Notes: generated by a model not told the origin, from the sequence alone. Positions 17,876 to 27,424 are shown, counted from the first letter of the stretch. The stretch: 64,000 bases of DNA from CAWEPK01 sp963835595 (GCA_963835595.1 CAWIGL010000001.1:1-64000), one strand, 5' to 3'. Numbers and translations: made by a program.

Positions 17876-18620
17876 TAATGTAAAACTCCTCGCCCAGATA
17901 TACCTCGCGGGCAAGCCTGCTCTTGGCGATCTCGAACGGGTCGCCCTCTATCAGTATCTTGCCGTCGTTAATAATGTAAGCCCTGTCGCATATGGGCAGC
18001 GAATCGCGCACGTTGTGGTCGGAGATGAGGATGCCTATGCCCCTCTTCTTCAAGCCCAGCACGATCTTCTTGAGGTCGGATATCGATATGGGGTCGATGC
18101 CGGAGAACGGCTCGTCGAGGAGCATGAACTTGGGGGCTATCATCATGGCCCTGGCTATCTCAAGCCTCCTGCGCTCACCGCCCGAAAGCAGGTCTGCGCT
18201 GTTGTCCGCCAGGTGGGCCAGCCTGAACGACTCCATCACCTCCTGTATCTTGTGCTCCATAACGCTCCGGTCGTCTTCGTGGAACTCCATGATGGACCTT
18301 AGATTGTCCCTCACGCTCATCTTTTTGAAGACGGACGGCTCCTGGGGCAGGTAGGTGATCCCTTTCCGGGCACGCAGGAACATCGGAAGGTTCGTAAGAT
18401 CGTCGTCGTCGAGCCTGACCTCCCCCGCATCGGGTCGTATGAAGCCGATCATCATGTAGAAGGTGGTCGTCTTGCCGGCGCCGTTCGGGCCGAAGAGACC
18501 TACGACCTCCCCCGTGTCCACGTAAACGGCCACATCGTCTACCACCTTCCGCGAATCGTACGTCTTCGAAAGGTGCTGCGCCCTGAGCACCGACGCCGGC
18601 TTTGCCGGTCCTGTCATCAT
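17862..18620 (-). CDS. lptB: LPS export ABC transporter ATP-binding protein
   Basis: The cytoplasmic ATPase that drives lipopolysaccharide extraction with LptFG. It has 252 residues, with Walker A GPNGAGKTT (44-52), LPQEPSVFKKMSV (typical LptB Q-loop region), signature LLSGGERRR and Walker B FMLLDEPFSGIDP. It sits between the LptC-LptA fusion and rpoN, the usual lptCAB-rpoN order. LptF, LptG and LptD are not in the window. Confidence 0.95.
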   Translation of the reverse strand: MMTGPAKPASVLRAQHLSKTYDSRKVVDDVAVYVDTGEVVGLFGPNGAGKTTTFYMMIGFIRPDAGEVRLDDDDLTNLPMFLRARKGITYLPQEPSVFKKMSVRDNLRSIMEFHEDDRSVMEHKIQEVMESFRLAHLADNSADLLSGGERRRLEIARAMMIAPKFMLLDEPFSGIDPISISDLKKIVLGLKKRGIGILISDHNVRDSLPICDRAYIINDGKILIEGDPFEIAKSRLAREVYLGEEFYINAGT

Positions 18621-18630
18621 TCCGTTCCTG

Positions 18631-19548
18631 TCATCGGGTCCGCGGCTCCATCTTCATCTTCGGCTCATCCACCGAGAACTTGTCGCTCGTCAGGTCGTAC
18701 ACTATCTTGTCCCCCGTCATGTCAACCTTGTCCCTTGTGATCCGGGGGTGGTCCGTCAGCACTACCCTGTCTTCCCTAAGATAATATACTGCCCGCTGAC
18801 TTTTCGCAATAGTCCCTTTAGATACGATCTTCACGTTGCCCACCGCGTCGATCTTTTCGATGTCGTCCTGCTGGGAAAGCACCTGCACCCTGTCGCAGTA
18901 CATGTCCATCTTCTCGCCCTTCACGACCACGTCGCCCTCGAAGATGTACGTGTTGTCCTTGAGGAGGTAGACGAACTTATTCGCGGTGAACGCGTATTTC
19001 CCCTTCTCCTCCTGTATATTGCCGCTGACGTCCTTATCGACGGTGATGATCTGGTCCTTCGTGTTCGCGTCGAGCCCTATGCCCTTCATCGTGAACTTCT
19101 TGCCCTGCAGGTCCACGGGCGCCTTCGTGTACGCGAGGGACTTCTGGAAATTGAACTCCATCGACGGGCTTTTTATCACGTACTCGCCCTTGTAGAAGAC
19201 CTCGACGCCCTGGACGCTGCCGACCTCTTTGGCCGTGTCCATCGTCCCCTTACTTCCCGTAAAGGTAACAACGGTGCCGGGATTCGGCTTGTAAAGGCCC
19301 TTGATGCCCTCCATCTCGACGACAGTCGAGTCGATGAACTTCCTCATGATTTTGGCCTTTATCTCCCAGTCAACGACTCCCTTCTTCTCCCCGGAGTATT
19401 TTATGTCCTTGAAGACGATGACCCTCTTGCCCTCCTCCTTGACGTTCGACGTGGCCCTCTCCGGCTCCTGGAGGAAGAAATAGCCCGACAGGAGAATAAT
19501 GCCGACGATGAAAGCAATTGTTATATAGACGACTCTCTGGCGGTTCAT
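18631..19548 (-). CDS. LptC-LptA fusion, LPS transport bridge protein
   Basis: A 305-residue protein in the slot where lptC and lptA normally lie as two genes. Residues 7-27 form one uncleaved membrane anchor. Residues about 40-180 match LptC (KDIKYSGEKKGVVDWEIKA; VEMEGIKGLY). Residues about 185-300 match an LptA/OstA domain (FTANKFVYLLKDN, FEGDVVVKGEKMDMYCDRV, DRVVLTDHPRI). A fusion would tether the periplasmic bridge to the inner membrane. Both domain calls are by eye. Eleven bases separate it from lptB. Confidence 0.82.
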   Translation of the reverse strand: MNRQRVVYITIAFIVGIILLSGYFFLQEPERATSNVKEEGKRVIVFKDIKYSGEKKGVVDWEIKAKIMRKFIDSTVVEMEGIKGLYKPNPGTVVTFTGSKGTMDTAKEVGSVQGVEVFYKGEYVIKSPSMEFNFQKSLAYTKAPVDLQGKKFTMKGIGLDANTKDQIITVDKDVSGNIQEEKGKYAFTANKFVYLLKDNTYIFEGDVVVKGEKMDMYCDRVQVLSQQDDIEKIDAVGNVKIVSKGTIAKSQRAVYYLREDRVVLTDHPRITRDKVDMTGDKIVYDLTSDKFSVDEPKMKMEPRTR

Positions 19549-19576
19549 GGGGCGGGTCCTATAAGCCGCATGGGAC

Positions 19577-20545
19577 TTATACGATCTTCGCCTTGAGGAG
19601 GTCGTGGATGTGGAGCACGCCGATCGGGTGCTTCCGCTCGTCCTTCTCGAAGACGAACAGGGACGTAATGGAAAATTCCTCCATTTCTTTCAGTGCCCTG
19701 GCCGCAAGGGTGTCTCTCCCGATGCCCTTGGGATTGCTCGCCATCACGTCCCCGGCCCTGACGGAGAGCATATCCTCGTATTTCTCGAAGGCCCTCCGCA
19801 GGTCGCCGTCCGTGATGACCCCCGTCAGCTCGTCCTGCCTGTTGAAGACGCCCGTCATGCCGAGCCTTTTCGACGTGATCTCCATGATCGCCTGCCTCAT
19901 CGTAACGTCTTCGTAGACGCGGGGGAAGGCCTCCCCCGTGTGCATCAGGTCCTCGGCCTTCAGGATGAGGCTCCTGCCGATGCTGCCTCCCGGATGGAGG
20001 AGCGCCAGGTCGTCCACCGTGAAGTTCCTCTCCTTCATCAGGGCCACGGCCAGGGCGTCACCCAGGGCAAGGGCAGTCGTCGTGCTCGAAGTCGGTATCA
20101 GGTTGTACGGGCACGCCTCCTCGACCCGCACGTCCAGCACAATGTCCCCGCAGCGCGCGATGGTGGACTCCCTGTTGCCCGTGACGACGATCGTCACCAT
20201 GCCCATCCGCCTTATCCAGGGCAGGACCTTGACTACCTCGTCCGTCTCCCCGCTGTTGGAGATGATGAAAAATATGTCCTCCTTGCGGACTATGCCCAGG
20301 TCCCCGTGGAGGGAGTCCGCAGGATGCAGATATATCGACGGTACGCCGACGCTTGAGAACGTTGCCGCGATCTTCTTGGCTACGAGGCCTGATTTGCCTA
20401 TCCCGCAGAAGACGACCCTGCCTTTGGCCGCGCAAACGGCCTCCACCGCACGGTCGAAGTCTTCGTTGAGCGCCTCCATCACCTGGAGGATCGCCCGCGC
20501 CTCCTTCTCCAGCACGTCTTTTCCTATAGCGACATGGCTGCTCAC
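19577..20545 (-). CDS. kdsD: D-arabinose 5-phosphate isomerase
   Basis: Converts ribulose 5-phosphate to arabinose 5-phosphate for Kdo synthesis. The 322-residue protein has an N-terminal SIS domain (GIGKSGLVAKKIAATF; ISNSGETDEV) and two CBS domains (about 205-320), the standard KdsD layout. It is coupled by a 4-base overlap to kdsA, which uses its product, and precedes the LPS export genes. Confidence 0.93.
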   Translation of the reverse strand: MSSHVAIGKDVLEKEARAILQVMEALNEDFDRAVEAVCAAKGRVVFCGIGKSGLVAKKIAATFSSVGVPSIYLHPADSLHGDLGIVRKEDIFFIISNSGETDEVVKVLPWIRRMGMVTIVVTGNRESTIARCGDIVLDVRVEEACPYNLIPTSSTTTALALGDALAVALMKERNFTVDDLALLHPGGSIGRSLILKAEDLMHTGEAFPRVYEDVTMRQAIMEITSKRLGMTGVFNRQDELTGVITDGDLRRAFEKYEDMLSVRAGDVMASNPKGIGRDTLAARALKEMEEFSITSLFVFEKDERKHPIGVLHIHDLLKAKIV

Positions 20546-21342
20546 AGGGCCTCACCTATCCTTTTGAGGGCTTTCAGCATACCTTCGACCTCGTCCAGGC
20601 GGACGGAGTTATCCCCGTCGCACAGGGCCTTTTCCGGCGTCTCGTGGACCTCCATGAATATACCGTCCGCCCCGGCCGCCACGGCCGCCCGCGCGAGCGG
20701 CAGGATAAACTCCGGCCTGCCCGAGGACGAGGCGCCCGCCCCGCCCGGCAGTTGGACGCTGTGCGTAGCGTCGAAGATAACGGGGTAGCCGAACCCCTTC
20801 ATGATCGCGATCCCCCTGAAATCGACGACGAGGTTATGGTAGCCGAAGCTCGTCCCCCGCTCCGTGACGAGTATGCGCCTGTTGCCCGTCGATTCCACCT
20901 TGCGTATCGCGTGAAGCACGTCCTCCGGCGAGAGGAACTGCCCCTTCTTGATGTTGACCGCCTTGCCCGTTTTGCCGCAGGCCACGAGGAGGTCCGTCTG
21001 CCTGGAGAGCAGCGCGGGCACCTGGACGACATCGACCACCTCGGCCGCAGCCGCCGCCTCGGCCGGCGAGTGTACGTCCGTAAGGACGGCCACGCCGAGG
21101 CGCTCCTTCACTTCCCTGAGGATGGCGAGGCCCGCCTCGATCCCCGGTCCCCTGAAATTGTCGATGGAGGTCCTGTTCGCCTTGTCGTAGGACGCCTTGA
21201 AGATGAAGGGGAGACCGAGCCTGCCCGCAATCGCTGCGAGGCGCTCCGCCGCAGCCAACGTCGCCTCCCTGTCTTCTATCACGCAGGGGCCGCCTATGAA
21301 GGTGAAGGGCCTGCCCCCCGCCTGCTCGCCCCCGGCCTTCAT
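20542..21342 (-). CDS. kdsA: 3-deoxy-8-phosphooctulonate synthase
   Basis: Condenses PEP with arabinose 5-phosphate to make Kdo 8-phosphate. The 266-residue protein shows TFIGGPCVIED near the N-terminus, FKASYDKANRTS and VNIKKGQFLSPED, and FGYHNLVVDFR; all are family motifs. The ATG at 21342 overlaps the pyrG stop in ATGA form, the junction type used along this gene train. A longer open frame upstream runs through pyrG and is not part of the protein. Confidence 0.94.
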   Translation of the reverse strand: MKAGGEQAGGRPFTFIGGPCVIEDREATLAAAERLAAIAGRLGLPFIFKASYDKANRTSIDNFRGPGIEAGLAILREVKERLGVAVLTDVHSPAEAAAAAEVVDVVQVPALLSRQTDLLVACGKTGKAVNIKKGQFLSPEDVLHAIRKVESTGNRRILVTERGTSFGYHNLVVDFRGIAIMKGFGYPVIFDATHSVQLPGGAGASSSGRPEFILPLARAAVAAGADGIFMEVHETPEKALCDGDNSVRLDEVEGMLKALKRIGEAL

Positions 21343-22988
21343 TTCTTCTTGCATCTTGCCTTTTCCTGCCTGCGCTTGATCGCAGCCTTTATGAACTCCC
21401 GGAAAAGCGGATGGGGGTTGAAGGGCTTCGACTTGAACTCCGGGTGGAACTGGCATCCGAGGAACCAGGGGTGGTCCTTCAGCTCGACGATCTCGACGAG
21501 CGTCTCGTCGGGCGAGATCCCCGTGACCTCCATGCCGCAGGTCTCCAGCTTGCCCCTGTACCGCATGTTGAACTCGTAGCGGTGGCGGTGCCTCTCGTAG
21601 ATCAGGTCCTGGTTGTAAGCCTTGTAGGCGCTGCTGCCCGGTTTGAGCCTGCACGGGTAGGCGCCGAGCCGCATCGTGCCGCCCTTGTCGGAGGAGGCGT
21701 CCCGCGTCTGCACCTGGTCGTCCCTGTCAACCCACTCCTCCATAAGGTAGATCACCGGGCAGTCCGTCTCCTCGTTGAACTCCGTGCTGTGGGCGCCTTT
21801 CATCTTGCCGAGGTTCCGCGCGGTCTCTATCACGGCAAGCTGCATCCCGAGGCAGATGCCGAAATAGGGTATCGCGTTCTCCCGCGCGTAAGTGACCGCG
21901 TTGATCTTCCCCTCGATGCCCCGCGAGCCGAAGCCGCCGGGCACCAGTATGCCGTCAACGCCGCTTAAGTGCCTGCCTACGTCCTTCTCCAGGTCCTCCG
22001 AATCGACGTACCGGATGACGACCTTGCAGTTGTTGGCGATGCCGCCGTGGGTCAGCGCCTCGTTGAGGCTCTTGTACGAATCGGTCAGCTTGACGTACTT
22101 GCCGACCATCGCGATCTCGACCTGCTTCTTCGGCGCGGTTACGACATCGACGATATTCTGCCACTCGGCGAGGTCGGGCTTCTTGGCCCAGATGTTGAGG
22201 AGCTGGGTGATCTTGTCGTCGAGGCCCTCGCGGTTGAACATGAGGGGGACTGCGTAGATCGACTCGACGTCCTTTGCCGTTATGACCGCGTCCTTCTCCA
22301 CGTTGCAGAAGAGGGCGATCTTATCCTTGAGGGCTGTCGGGAGGAGGGCCTCCGTCCTGCACAGCAAGATGTCCGGCTGGATGCCTATCTCCCGCAGCTC
22401 CTTGACGCTGTGCTGCGTCGGCTTCGTCTTCATCTCCCCGGCAGTCTTGATGTAGGGCACGAGGGTCAGGTGGACGAAGAGCGTGTTATCCTTTCCCAGG
22501 TCGTTCCTGAGCTGGCGGATCGCCTCCAGGAAGGGCAGGCTCTCGATGTCGCCCACGGTGCCGCCTATCTCGACAATGACGATGTCGATGTTCTCGTCAA
22601 CGTCGAGGATCATCGACTTTATCTCGTCCGTGATGTGGGGTATCACCTGGACGGTGCCGCCTAGGTATTCGCCCCTTCGCTCCTTCGATATGACCGAGTC
22701 GTAGATCTGGCCCGTCGTGAAGTTCGACCTCTTCGATATCTGCGCACGGGTGAAGCGCTCGTAATGGCCGAGGTCGAGGTCCGTCTCCGCTCCGTCCTCC
22801 GTCACGAAGACCTCCCCGTGCTGGAAGGGGTTCATCGTGCCCGGGTCCACGTTGATATAGGGGTCGAGCTTCTTGAGGGTGACCGAAAGGCCCCTCGATT
22901 CGAGAAGGGCGCCTATCGAGGCGGAAGCAAGGCCCTTGCCGAGTGAAGAGACGACCCCACCTGTGACGAAGATAAACTTTTGTCTCAT
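21339..22988 (-). CDS. pyrG: CTP synthase
   Basis: Makes CTP from UTP, ATP and glutamine. The 549-residue protein has the N-terminal amidoligase domain (FVTGGVVSSLGKG) and the C-terminal glutamine amidotransferase with the nucleophile loop YFGICLGMQ and the catalytic CQFHPEF. The ATG at 22988 overlaps the apgM stop by 4 bases. Grouping with kdsA and kdsD is logical because CMP-Kdo needs CTP. Confidence 0.97.
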   Translation of the reverse strand: MRQKFIFVTGGVVSSLGKGLASASIGALLESRGLSVTLKKLDPYINVDPGTMNPFQHGEVFVTEDGAETDLDLGHYERFTRAQISKRSNFTTGQIYDSVISKERRGEYLGGTVQVIPHITDEIKSMILDVDENIDIVIVEIGGTVGDIESLPFLEAIRQLRNDLGKDNTLFVHLTLVPYIKTAGEMKTKPTQHSVKELREIGIQPDILLCRTEALLPTALKDKIALFCNVEKDAVITAKDVESIYAVPLMFNREGLDDKITQLLNIWAKKPDLAEWQNIVDVVTAPKKQVEIAMVGKYVKLTDSYKSLNEALTHGGIANNCKVVIRYVDSEDLEKDVGRHLSGVDGILVPGGFGSRGIEGKINAVTYARENAIPYFGICLGMQLAVIETARNLGKMKGAHSTEFNEETDCPVIYLMEEWVDRDDQVQTRDASSDKGGTMRLGAYPCRLKPGSSAYKAYNQDLIYERHRHRYEFNMRYRGKLETCGMEVTGISPDETLVEIVELKDHPWFLGCQFHPEFKSKPFNPHPLFREFIKAAIKRRQEKARCKKK

Positions 22989-24184
22989 GGCTCCAACCCC
23001 TTCATGAAGAATGCAACCATCTGCTCGCCTGAAAACAGCCTGCCGCCGTTGCCTTCGTCGTAGGTTCCGCCGGGCCCTTTGCGCCCCTTCCGGTAAACGG
23101 CGAACGGGACCGGACACGCGTAATGCGTCTTCATAGAGAGGGGCGTGGCGTGGTCCGTGACGACCATCAGCCTGACCTCCTCCCCCGCCGCCTTTAAAAT
23201 CGGGCCTACGACCTCCGCGTCGATCCGCTCTATGGCCTTTATCTTCTCCGGGAGGCTCCCTTCGTGCGACGCCTCGTCGGGCGCCTCCACGTGCACGTAT
23301 ACAATGTCGTAATCCTCGATGAGCGCCAGCGCGCAGCGCGTCTTAGCGCCGTAATCGGTGTCGAGATACCCCGTCGCCCCTGCGACGCGCGGCGTATCGA
23401 AGCCCGCGAGCGCCCCGATGCCCTTTATGAGATCGACGGCAGCCACGACCGCCCCTTTCGTCCCGTACGTGTCGCGGAAGGCGGGGAACGAGGGCCGCTT
23501 GCCCTGACCCCACAGCCAGATACTGTTCGCAGGGGCAAGGCCCCTGGCGATGCGGCCCGCGTTGACCGGGTGGTCCTTCAAAAATATCTGGGAGTCGCTC
23601 ATCAGCCTGATGATAGTTTTGGCCCCAGGGCCCGAAGGTATGTGGTCTATCACCTCTTTGCCAGATATGTCGTGGGGGGGCGTAGTCTCCATGTCCGCGT
23701 AGCCCCCCTTCCAGACCATGAGGTGGCGGTAGCCGACGCCCGGGAAGAACCGAAAGGTGTCGCTGCCGACTGCCGCGTCCAGGTCTGCGATCAGCGTCCT
23801 TGCCTCCTCCGTCGTGATGTGGCCCGCGCTGTAGTCGCCCATCAGCACCTTCGGCGGCCTCACGTCGAGGTATACGAGGTTGCAGCGGAACGCCACGTCA
23901 TCATCGTCGAGGCTGCGGCCCATGCCGTATGCCTCTATGGGGGCGCGCCCCGTGTAGTATTTCGCGGGGTCGTAGCCGAAGAGCGACATGCAGGCTACGT
24001 CGCTGCCCGGCAGGAAGCCGGCAGGCACGGTAGTCACCCGCCCGCACCAGCCCTCGGCCGCGACGCGGTCGATGTTCGGCTTCCCGGCCGCCTGCAAGGG
24101 CGTCCTGCCGCCGAGCTCGTCGAGGGCGAAATCGGCCATGCCGTCGCCGATAATAACGATATATTTGGAGGCGGGCCCGCTCAT
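22985..24184 (-). CDS. apgM: 2,3-bisphosphoglycerate-independent phosphoglycerate mutase, archaeal type
   Basis: A 399-residue alkaline-phosphatase-superfamily enzyme of the ApgM type, also annotated as putative homoserine kinase. The N-terminus YIVIIGDGMADF holds a metal-binding Asp; VTDHATPLSMKTH and KFHH-like metal positions lie at the C-terminal end. Its place immediately after hom is common in these bacteria and is the reason a role in threonine synthesis has been suggested. The ATG at 24184 overlaps the corrected hom stop. Confidence 0.9.
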   Translation of the reverse strand: MSGPASKYIVIIGDGMADFALDELGGRTPLQAAGKPNIDRVAAEGWCGRVTTVPAGFLPGSDVACMSLFGYDPAKYYTGRAPIEAYGMGRSLDDDDVAFRCNLVYLDVRPPKVLMGDYSAGHITTEEARTLIADLDAAVGSDTFRFFPGVGYRHLMVWKGGYADMETTPPHDISGKEVIDHIPSGPGAKTIIRLMSDSQIFLKDHPVNAGRIARGLAPANSIWLWGQGKRPSFPAFRDTYGTKGAVVAAVDLIKGIGALAGFDTPRVAGATGYLDTDYGAKTRCALALIEDYDIVYVHVEAPDEASHEGSLPEKIKAIERIDAEVVGPILKAAGEEVRLMVVTDHATPLSMKTHYACPVPFAVYRKGRKGPGGTYDEGNGGRLFSGEQMVAFFMKGLEP

Positions 24185-25469
24185 ATGCGCCCCGGCTCGA
24201 TGCGCACGTGGACGCTTTCGCCGCTGATGAACGGCAGGCCGTCGATCTCGGCCTTCGCGTCGAGGAGGTCGCCTTCCGCCGCCTCGTGGGTAAGCATCAC
24301 GATAGGCACGTACTCGTTCTCCCCCTGGCCCTTTCTGCGTCACGGCCGCTATGCTTATCCGGTGGTCGGCCAGTATCCCCGACACGCGGGAAAGGACGCC
24401 CGGCGCTGTCTTCCGCTTTGAACCTCATGTAAAAGGAGGCCACCGATTCCCTGCTCTTCTTGACCCTTCTGCCCTCCTCGGCGAGCCGCACGGCCGGCCT
24501 GCCGCAGCGTCCGCTCTTCCTGACGGCCATGTCCACGATGTCGCTCACGACCGCGCTGGCAGTCGGGTCCGCGCCGGCGCCCTTGCCGTAATAAAGGTTG
24601 GGGCCGATCCGGTCGCCTACGATATAGACCGCGTTGTAGACGTCGCTGACGCTGCTCATCAGGTGGCCGGCAGGGAGCATGGCGGGCGCAGCCCGCGCCT
24701 CGATCACGCCGTCCTCTTCGCTCGCCACTGCAAGGAGCTTTATCCTGTAGCCGAGCTCCTCGGCGAAGGCGATGTCGATCGGCTCTATCCGGGAGATGCC
24801 GCCCATGCCTATGTCTGCCATCGAAAGGGGGTATCCGAAGGCGAGGCGCGCAAGTATGCAGAGCTTGTGGGCCGCGTCGATGCCCTCCACGTCGAAGGTG
24901 GGGTCCGCCTCGGCGAAGCCTGCAGCCTGCGCCTCGGCGAGGGCTTGCGCAAAAGGCAGCTTTTCGGCGCTCATCCGGGTGAGTATGTAGTTGCTCGTCC
25001 CGTTCAGGATGCCGAGGATGTAGCCGATCCTGTTCCCGACGAGGCCGTCCCGTATCGCCCTTATCACGGGTATGCCGCCGCAGACGGACGCCTCGAAGCC
25101 TATATCGCAGCCGCTTGCGGCCGCGGAGCGGAATATCTCGTTGCCTTTCTCGGCAAGGAGGGCCTTGTTAGCGGTGACGACCCACTTGCCGCCGGCGAAG
25201 GCAGACGTGACGAGGCGGCCGGCCGTTTCCGTGCCTCCTATCAGCTCTACGATGATGTCTATCGAAGGGTCTTCGATCAGCTCTTCGGCGGTCCTGAAGA
25301 ATCGCGGCTCTTCCGAGGCGGCGGCCCGCTTTGCAGGGTCGATCTCTGCGGCGCCCGCCACGACGATGTCGAGGCCCGTCCTCTGAGCGATAAGGGGGCG
25401 GTGTTCCTTAAGGAGGCGATATGTGCCCAGGCCCACCGTGCCCAGGCCTATGATGCCGACCCGGATCAT
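24181..25469 (-). CDS. hom: Homoserine dehydrogenase, reading frame broken by two single-base insertions
   Basis: Reduces aspartate semialdehyde to homoserine. The Rossmann start VGIIGLGTVGLGTYRLL, the catalytic region GILNGTSNYILTRM and the substrate motif KLCILARLAFGYP are intact. The C-terminal ACT domain is split across frames. Removing one C of the + strand run at 24399-24401 and one at 24329-24331 restores a continuous 428-residue protein whose stop lies at 24181 and overlaps apgM as ATGA. Good preservation on both sides of each shift argues for sequence error over decay. The start at 25469 overlaps the aminotransferase stop. Confidence 0.9.
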
Positions 25470-26647
25470 CTTTTCCTTGCTGCCAGCGCGCCCCTGATGC
25501 CCTTCACCGCCTGCTTTATCCTGTGCTCGTTCTCTATGAGCGCGAACCTTATGTACCCTTCGCCGTATTCGCCGAAGCCCCTGCCGGGCGAGGTCGCCAC
25601 CTTGGCCTCCGTGAGGAGCATCTTCGAGAACTCGACGGAGCCCATCGACTCGAACTGGGGGGGTATCTTCGCCCAGACGAACATGGTGGCTTTGGGGGGC
25701 GGCACCTGCCACCCGCACCGCTTGAGGCCCTGGCAGAGGGCGTCGCGCCTTTTCCGGTATTCCTCGCTGATCTCCTGGACACAGGCGCTGTCCCCGTTGA
25801 GGGCGATGATCGAGGCGATCTGTATGGGCTGGAAGACCCCGTAGTCGAAATAGCTCTTCAGCCTCGTGAGGGCGGCGATCATCTGCCGGTTGCCGACCGC
25901 GAAGCCCACCCTCCAGCCGGGCATGGAGTAGCTCTTCGAGAGGCTGAAGAACTCGACGCCGATGTCCTTCGCCCCCTTCACCTGCAAGAGGCTGGGGGCG
26001 GTGTAGCCGTCGAAGACGAGGTCCGCGTAAGCGAGGTCGTGCGTCACCATCAGGTTGTGCTCCCTAGCGAAGGCGACGATCCGCTTGAAGAAGTCGAGGT
26101 CAACCACCTCGGTAGTGGGGTTGTTGGGAAAGCTGAGGATGAGCATCTTCGGCTGGGGCCAGGTCGTCTTGACCGCTATCGCCAGCCTGTCGATGAAGCC
26201 GTCGAGGGGCAAAAGGGGTATCGTCCGCAAGTCCCCGCCCGCAATTACGACCGAGTATGTATGTATGGGATACGTGGGGTCCGGCACGAAGACGACGTCC
26301 CCCGTGTTGACCGTCGCCAGCACGAGGTGGCCGATCCCTTCTTTGGCGCCCATCGTCACTACGGCCTCCGTCTCCGGGTCGATGGAGACCTTGTACCTCC
26401 GGCGGTACCAGTCGGCAATCGCCTTGCGCAGCTTCGGTATGCCCCGCGTCATCGAGTAGCGGTGGTTTCGGGGGTTGGAGGCGGCCTCGATCAGCTTGGC
26501 CACTATGTGCTTCGGCGTGGGCATGTCGGGGTTGCCCATCCCTAAGTCGATGATGTCCTCTCCCCTGTGCCGCGCCTCTATTAGGAGGTCCCTCACGATG
26601 TTGAACGTATAAGGGGGAAGCCGGGATATACGGTTGAACTCGTCCAT
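25466..26647 (-). CDS. Class I/II aminotransferase, AlaC-like
   Basis: A PLP aminotransferase of 393 residues and the first gene of the long minus-strand train. It has DLGMGNPDMPTP at the N-terminus, SFPNNPTTEVV and the lysine motif SLSKSYSMPGWRVGF. This pattern matches the glutamate-pyruvate (AlaC) and LL-diaminopimelate aminotransferase group; alanine synthesis is the usual call, but adjacency to hom leaves a role in aspartate-family amino acid synthesis open. Confidence 0.88.
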   Translation of the reverse strand: MDEFNRISRLPPYTFNIVRDLLIEARHRGEDIIDLGMGNPDMPTPKHIVAKLIEAASNPRNHRYSMTRGIPKLRKAIADWYRRRYKVSIDPETEAVVTMGAKEGIGHLVLATVNTGDVVFVPDPTYPIHTYSVVIAGGDLRTIPLLPLDGFIDRLAIAVKTTWPQPKMLILSFPNNPTTEVVDLDFFKRIVAFAREHNLMVTHDLAYADLVFDGYTAPSLLQVKGAKDIGVEFFSLSKSYSMPGWRVGFAVGNRQMIAALTRLKSYFDYGVFQPIQIASIIALNGDSACVQEISEEYRKRRDALCQGLKRCGWQVPPPKATMFVWAKIPPQFESMGSVEFSKMLLTEAKVATSPGRGFGEYGEGYIRFALIENEHRIKQAVKGIRGALAARKR

Positions 26648-26938
26648 ATTATAGATGAGAAGTTAACATACATATCCCCCGTAATCAACACATACGTGAT
26701 GAGACGGGGCGGCTGCGTCTGAGGCGCACCTTTGGCGTCGCGCTGCGGGCCGAGCGCTCCGACGTACAAAAAAGTACGCCTCCGCGCATCGACCCTTGCG
26801 CTTCACCAAATCTGCATCCTCATACTTGCCGCTCTTTGAAAAACCCTGTATGCATACACCAAGCCAACAATTCCCTTGACAATCCCTTCCGCCAACGGCT
26901 ATCTTGAAGGGGTAAGCCAAACTTATTGGGGGTAGGTT
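26648..26938. other. Intergenic region with a palindromic element and a promoter
   Basis: The divergent spacer between the aminotransferase and dctQ has no convincing gene. It carries a hairpin CGTAC/GTACG around an A run (26762-26777) inside a G+C-rich stretch (about 26701-26815) that resembles dispersed intergenic elements I associate with deltaproteobacterial genomes; that link is from memory only. A putative + strand promoter has TTGACA (26876-26881), 18 bases, TATCTT (26900-26905), about 34 bases before dctQ. Confidence 0.4.
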
Positions 26939-27424
26939 ATGGGGAAAGCTGTCACGAGCTTTATCTACGCTTTAAGCAGGTTTATGCAGGTCATAGCGGG
27001 GATCGCACTGGTCTTCATGATGACCCTGACCACGTGCGACGTCGTCCTGCGGATTTTTGGCAGACCGATTATCGGCACGTATGAGATGGTGGCCTTCACC
27101 GGTGGGGTGGTGATAGGCTTCTCCCTGCCGATCACGTCTTTCGTCAGGGGCCAGATCTTCGTCGATTTCTTCTACCAGAAGTTCCCGAAGTTCTGGCAAA
27201 ACATATTCAATGTGGTGACGCGCCTGATGGTAATCACCCTTTTCCTGTTCATCGGCTGGAACCTTATGGTGCTGGCGTCCGACATGGTCAAATCCGGCGA
27301 GGTCTCCCTGACCCTGCAACTGCCTTTCTACCCGGTTGCATACGGTATAGGCGTCGCCTGCTTCGTGCAATGCCTTGTGCTTGTGGGCGACCTGATAAAG
27401 ATCGCGGGAGGCCAATATGAATGA
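26939..27424 (+). CDS. dctQ: TRAP transporter small permease (DctQ family)
   Basis: A 161-residue inner-membrane protein with four hydrophobic helices (about 16-38, 50-70, 92-112, 130-152) and the DctQ motif RIFGRPIIGTYEM. It forms the permease with DctM and imports organic acids driven by an ion gradient. The last 8 bases overlap dctM. GGGGGTAGG lies just upstream of the ATG. Confidence 0.92.
   Translation: MGKAVTSFIYALSRFMQVIAGIALVFMMTLTTCDVVLRIFGRPIIGTYEMVAFTGGVVIGFSLPITSFVRGQIFVDFFYQKFPKFWQNIFNVVTRLMVITLFLFIGWNLMVLASDMVKSGEVSLTLQLPFYPVAYGIGVACFVQCLVLVGDLIKIAGGQYE

Noticed and set aside
16505..17878. 457-residue plus-strand frame opposite rpoN
   Set aside because: Leucine/aspartate-rich mirror of rpoN with no domain.
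26663..26920. 85-residue minus-strand frame in the alaC-dctQ spacer
   Set aside because: Covers a palindromic intergenic element; no start signal and unlikely composition.
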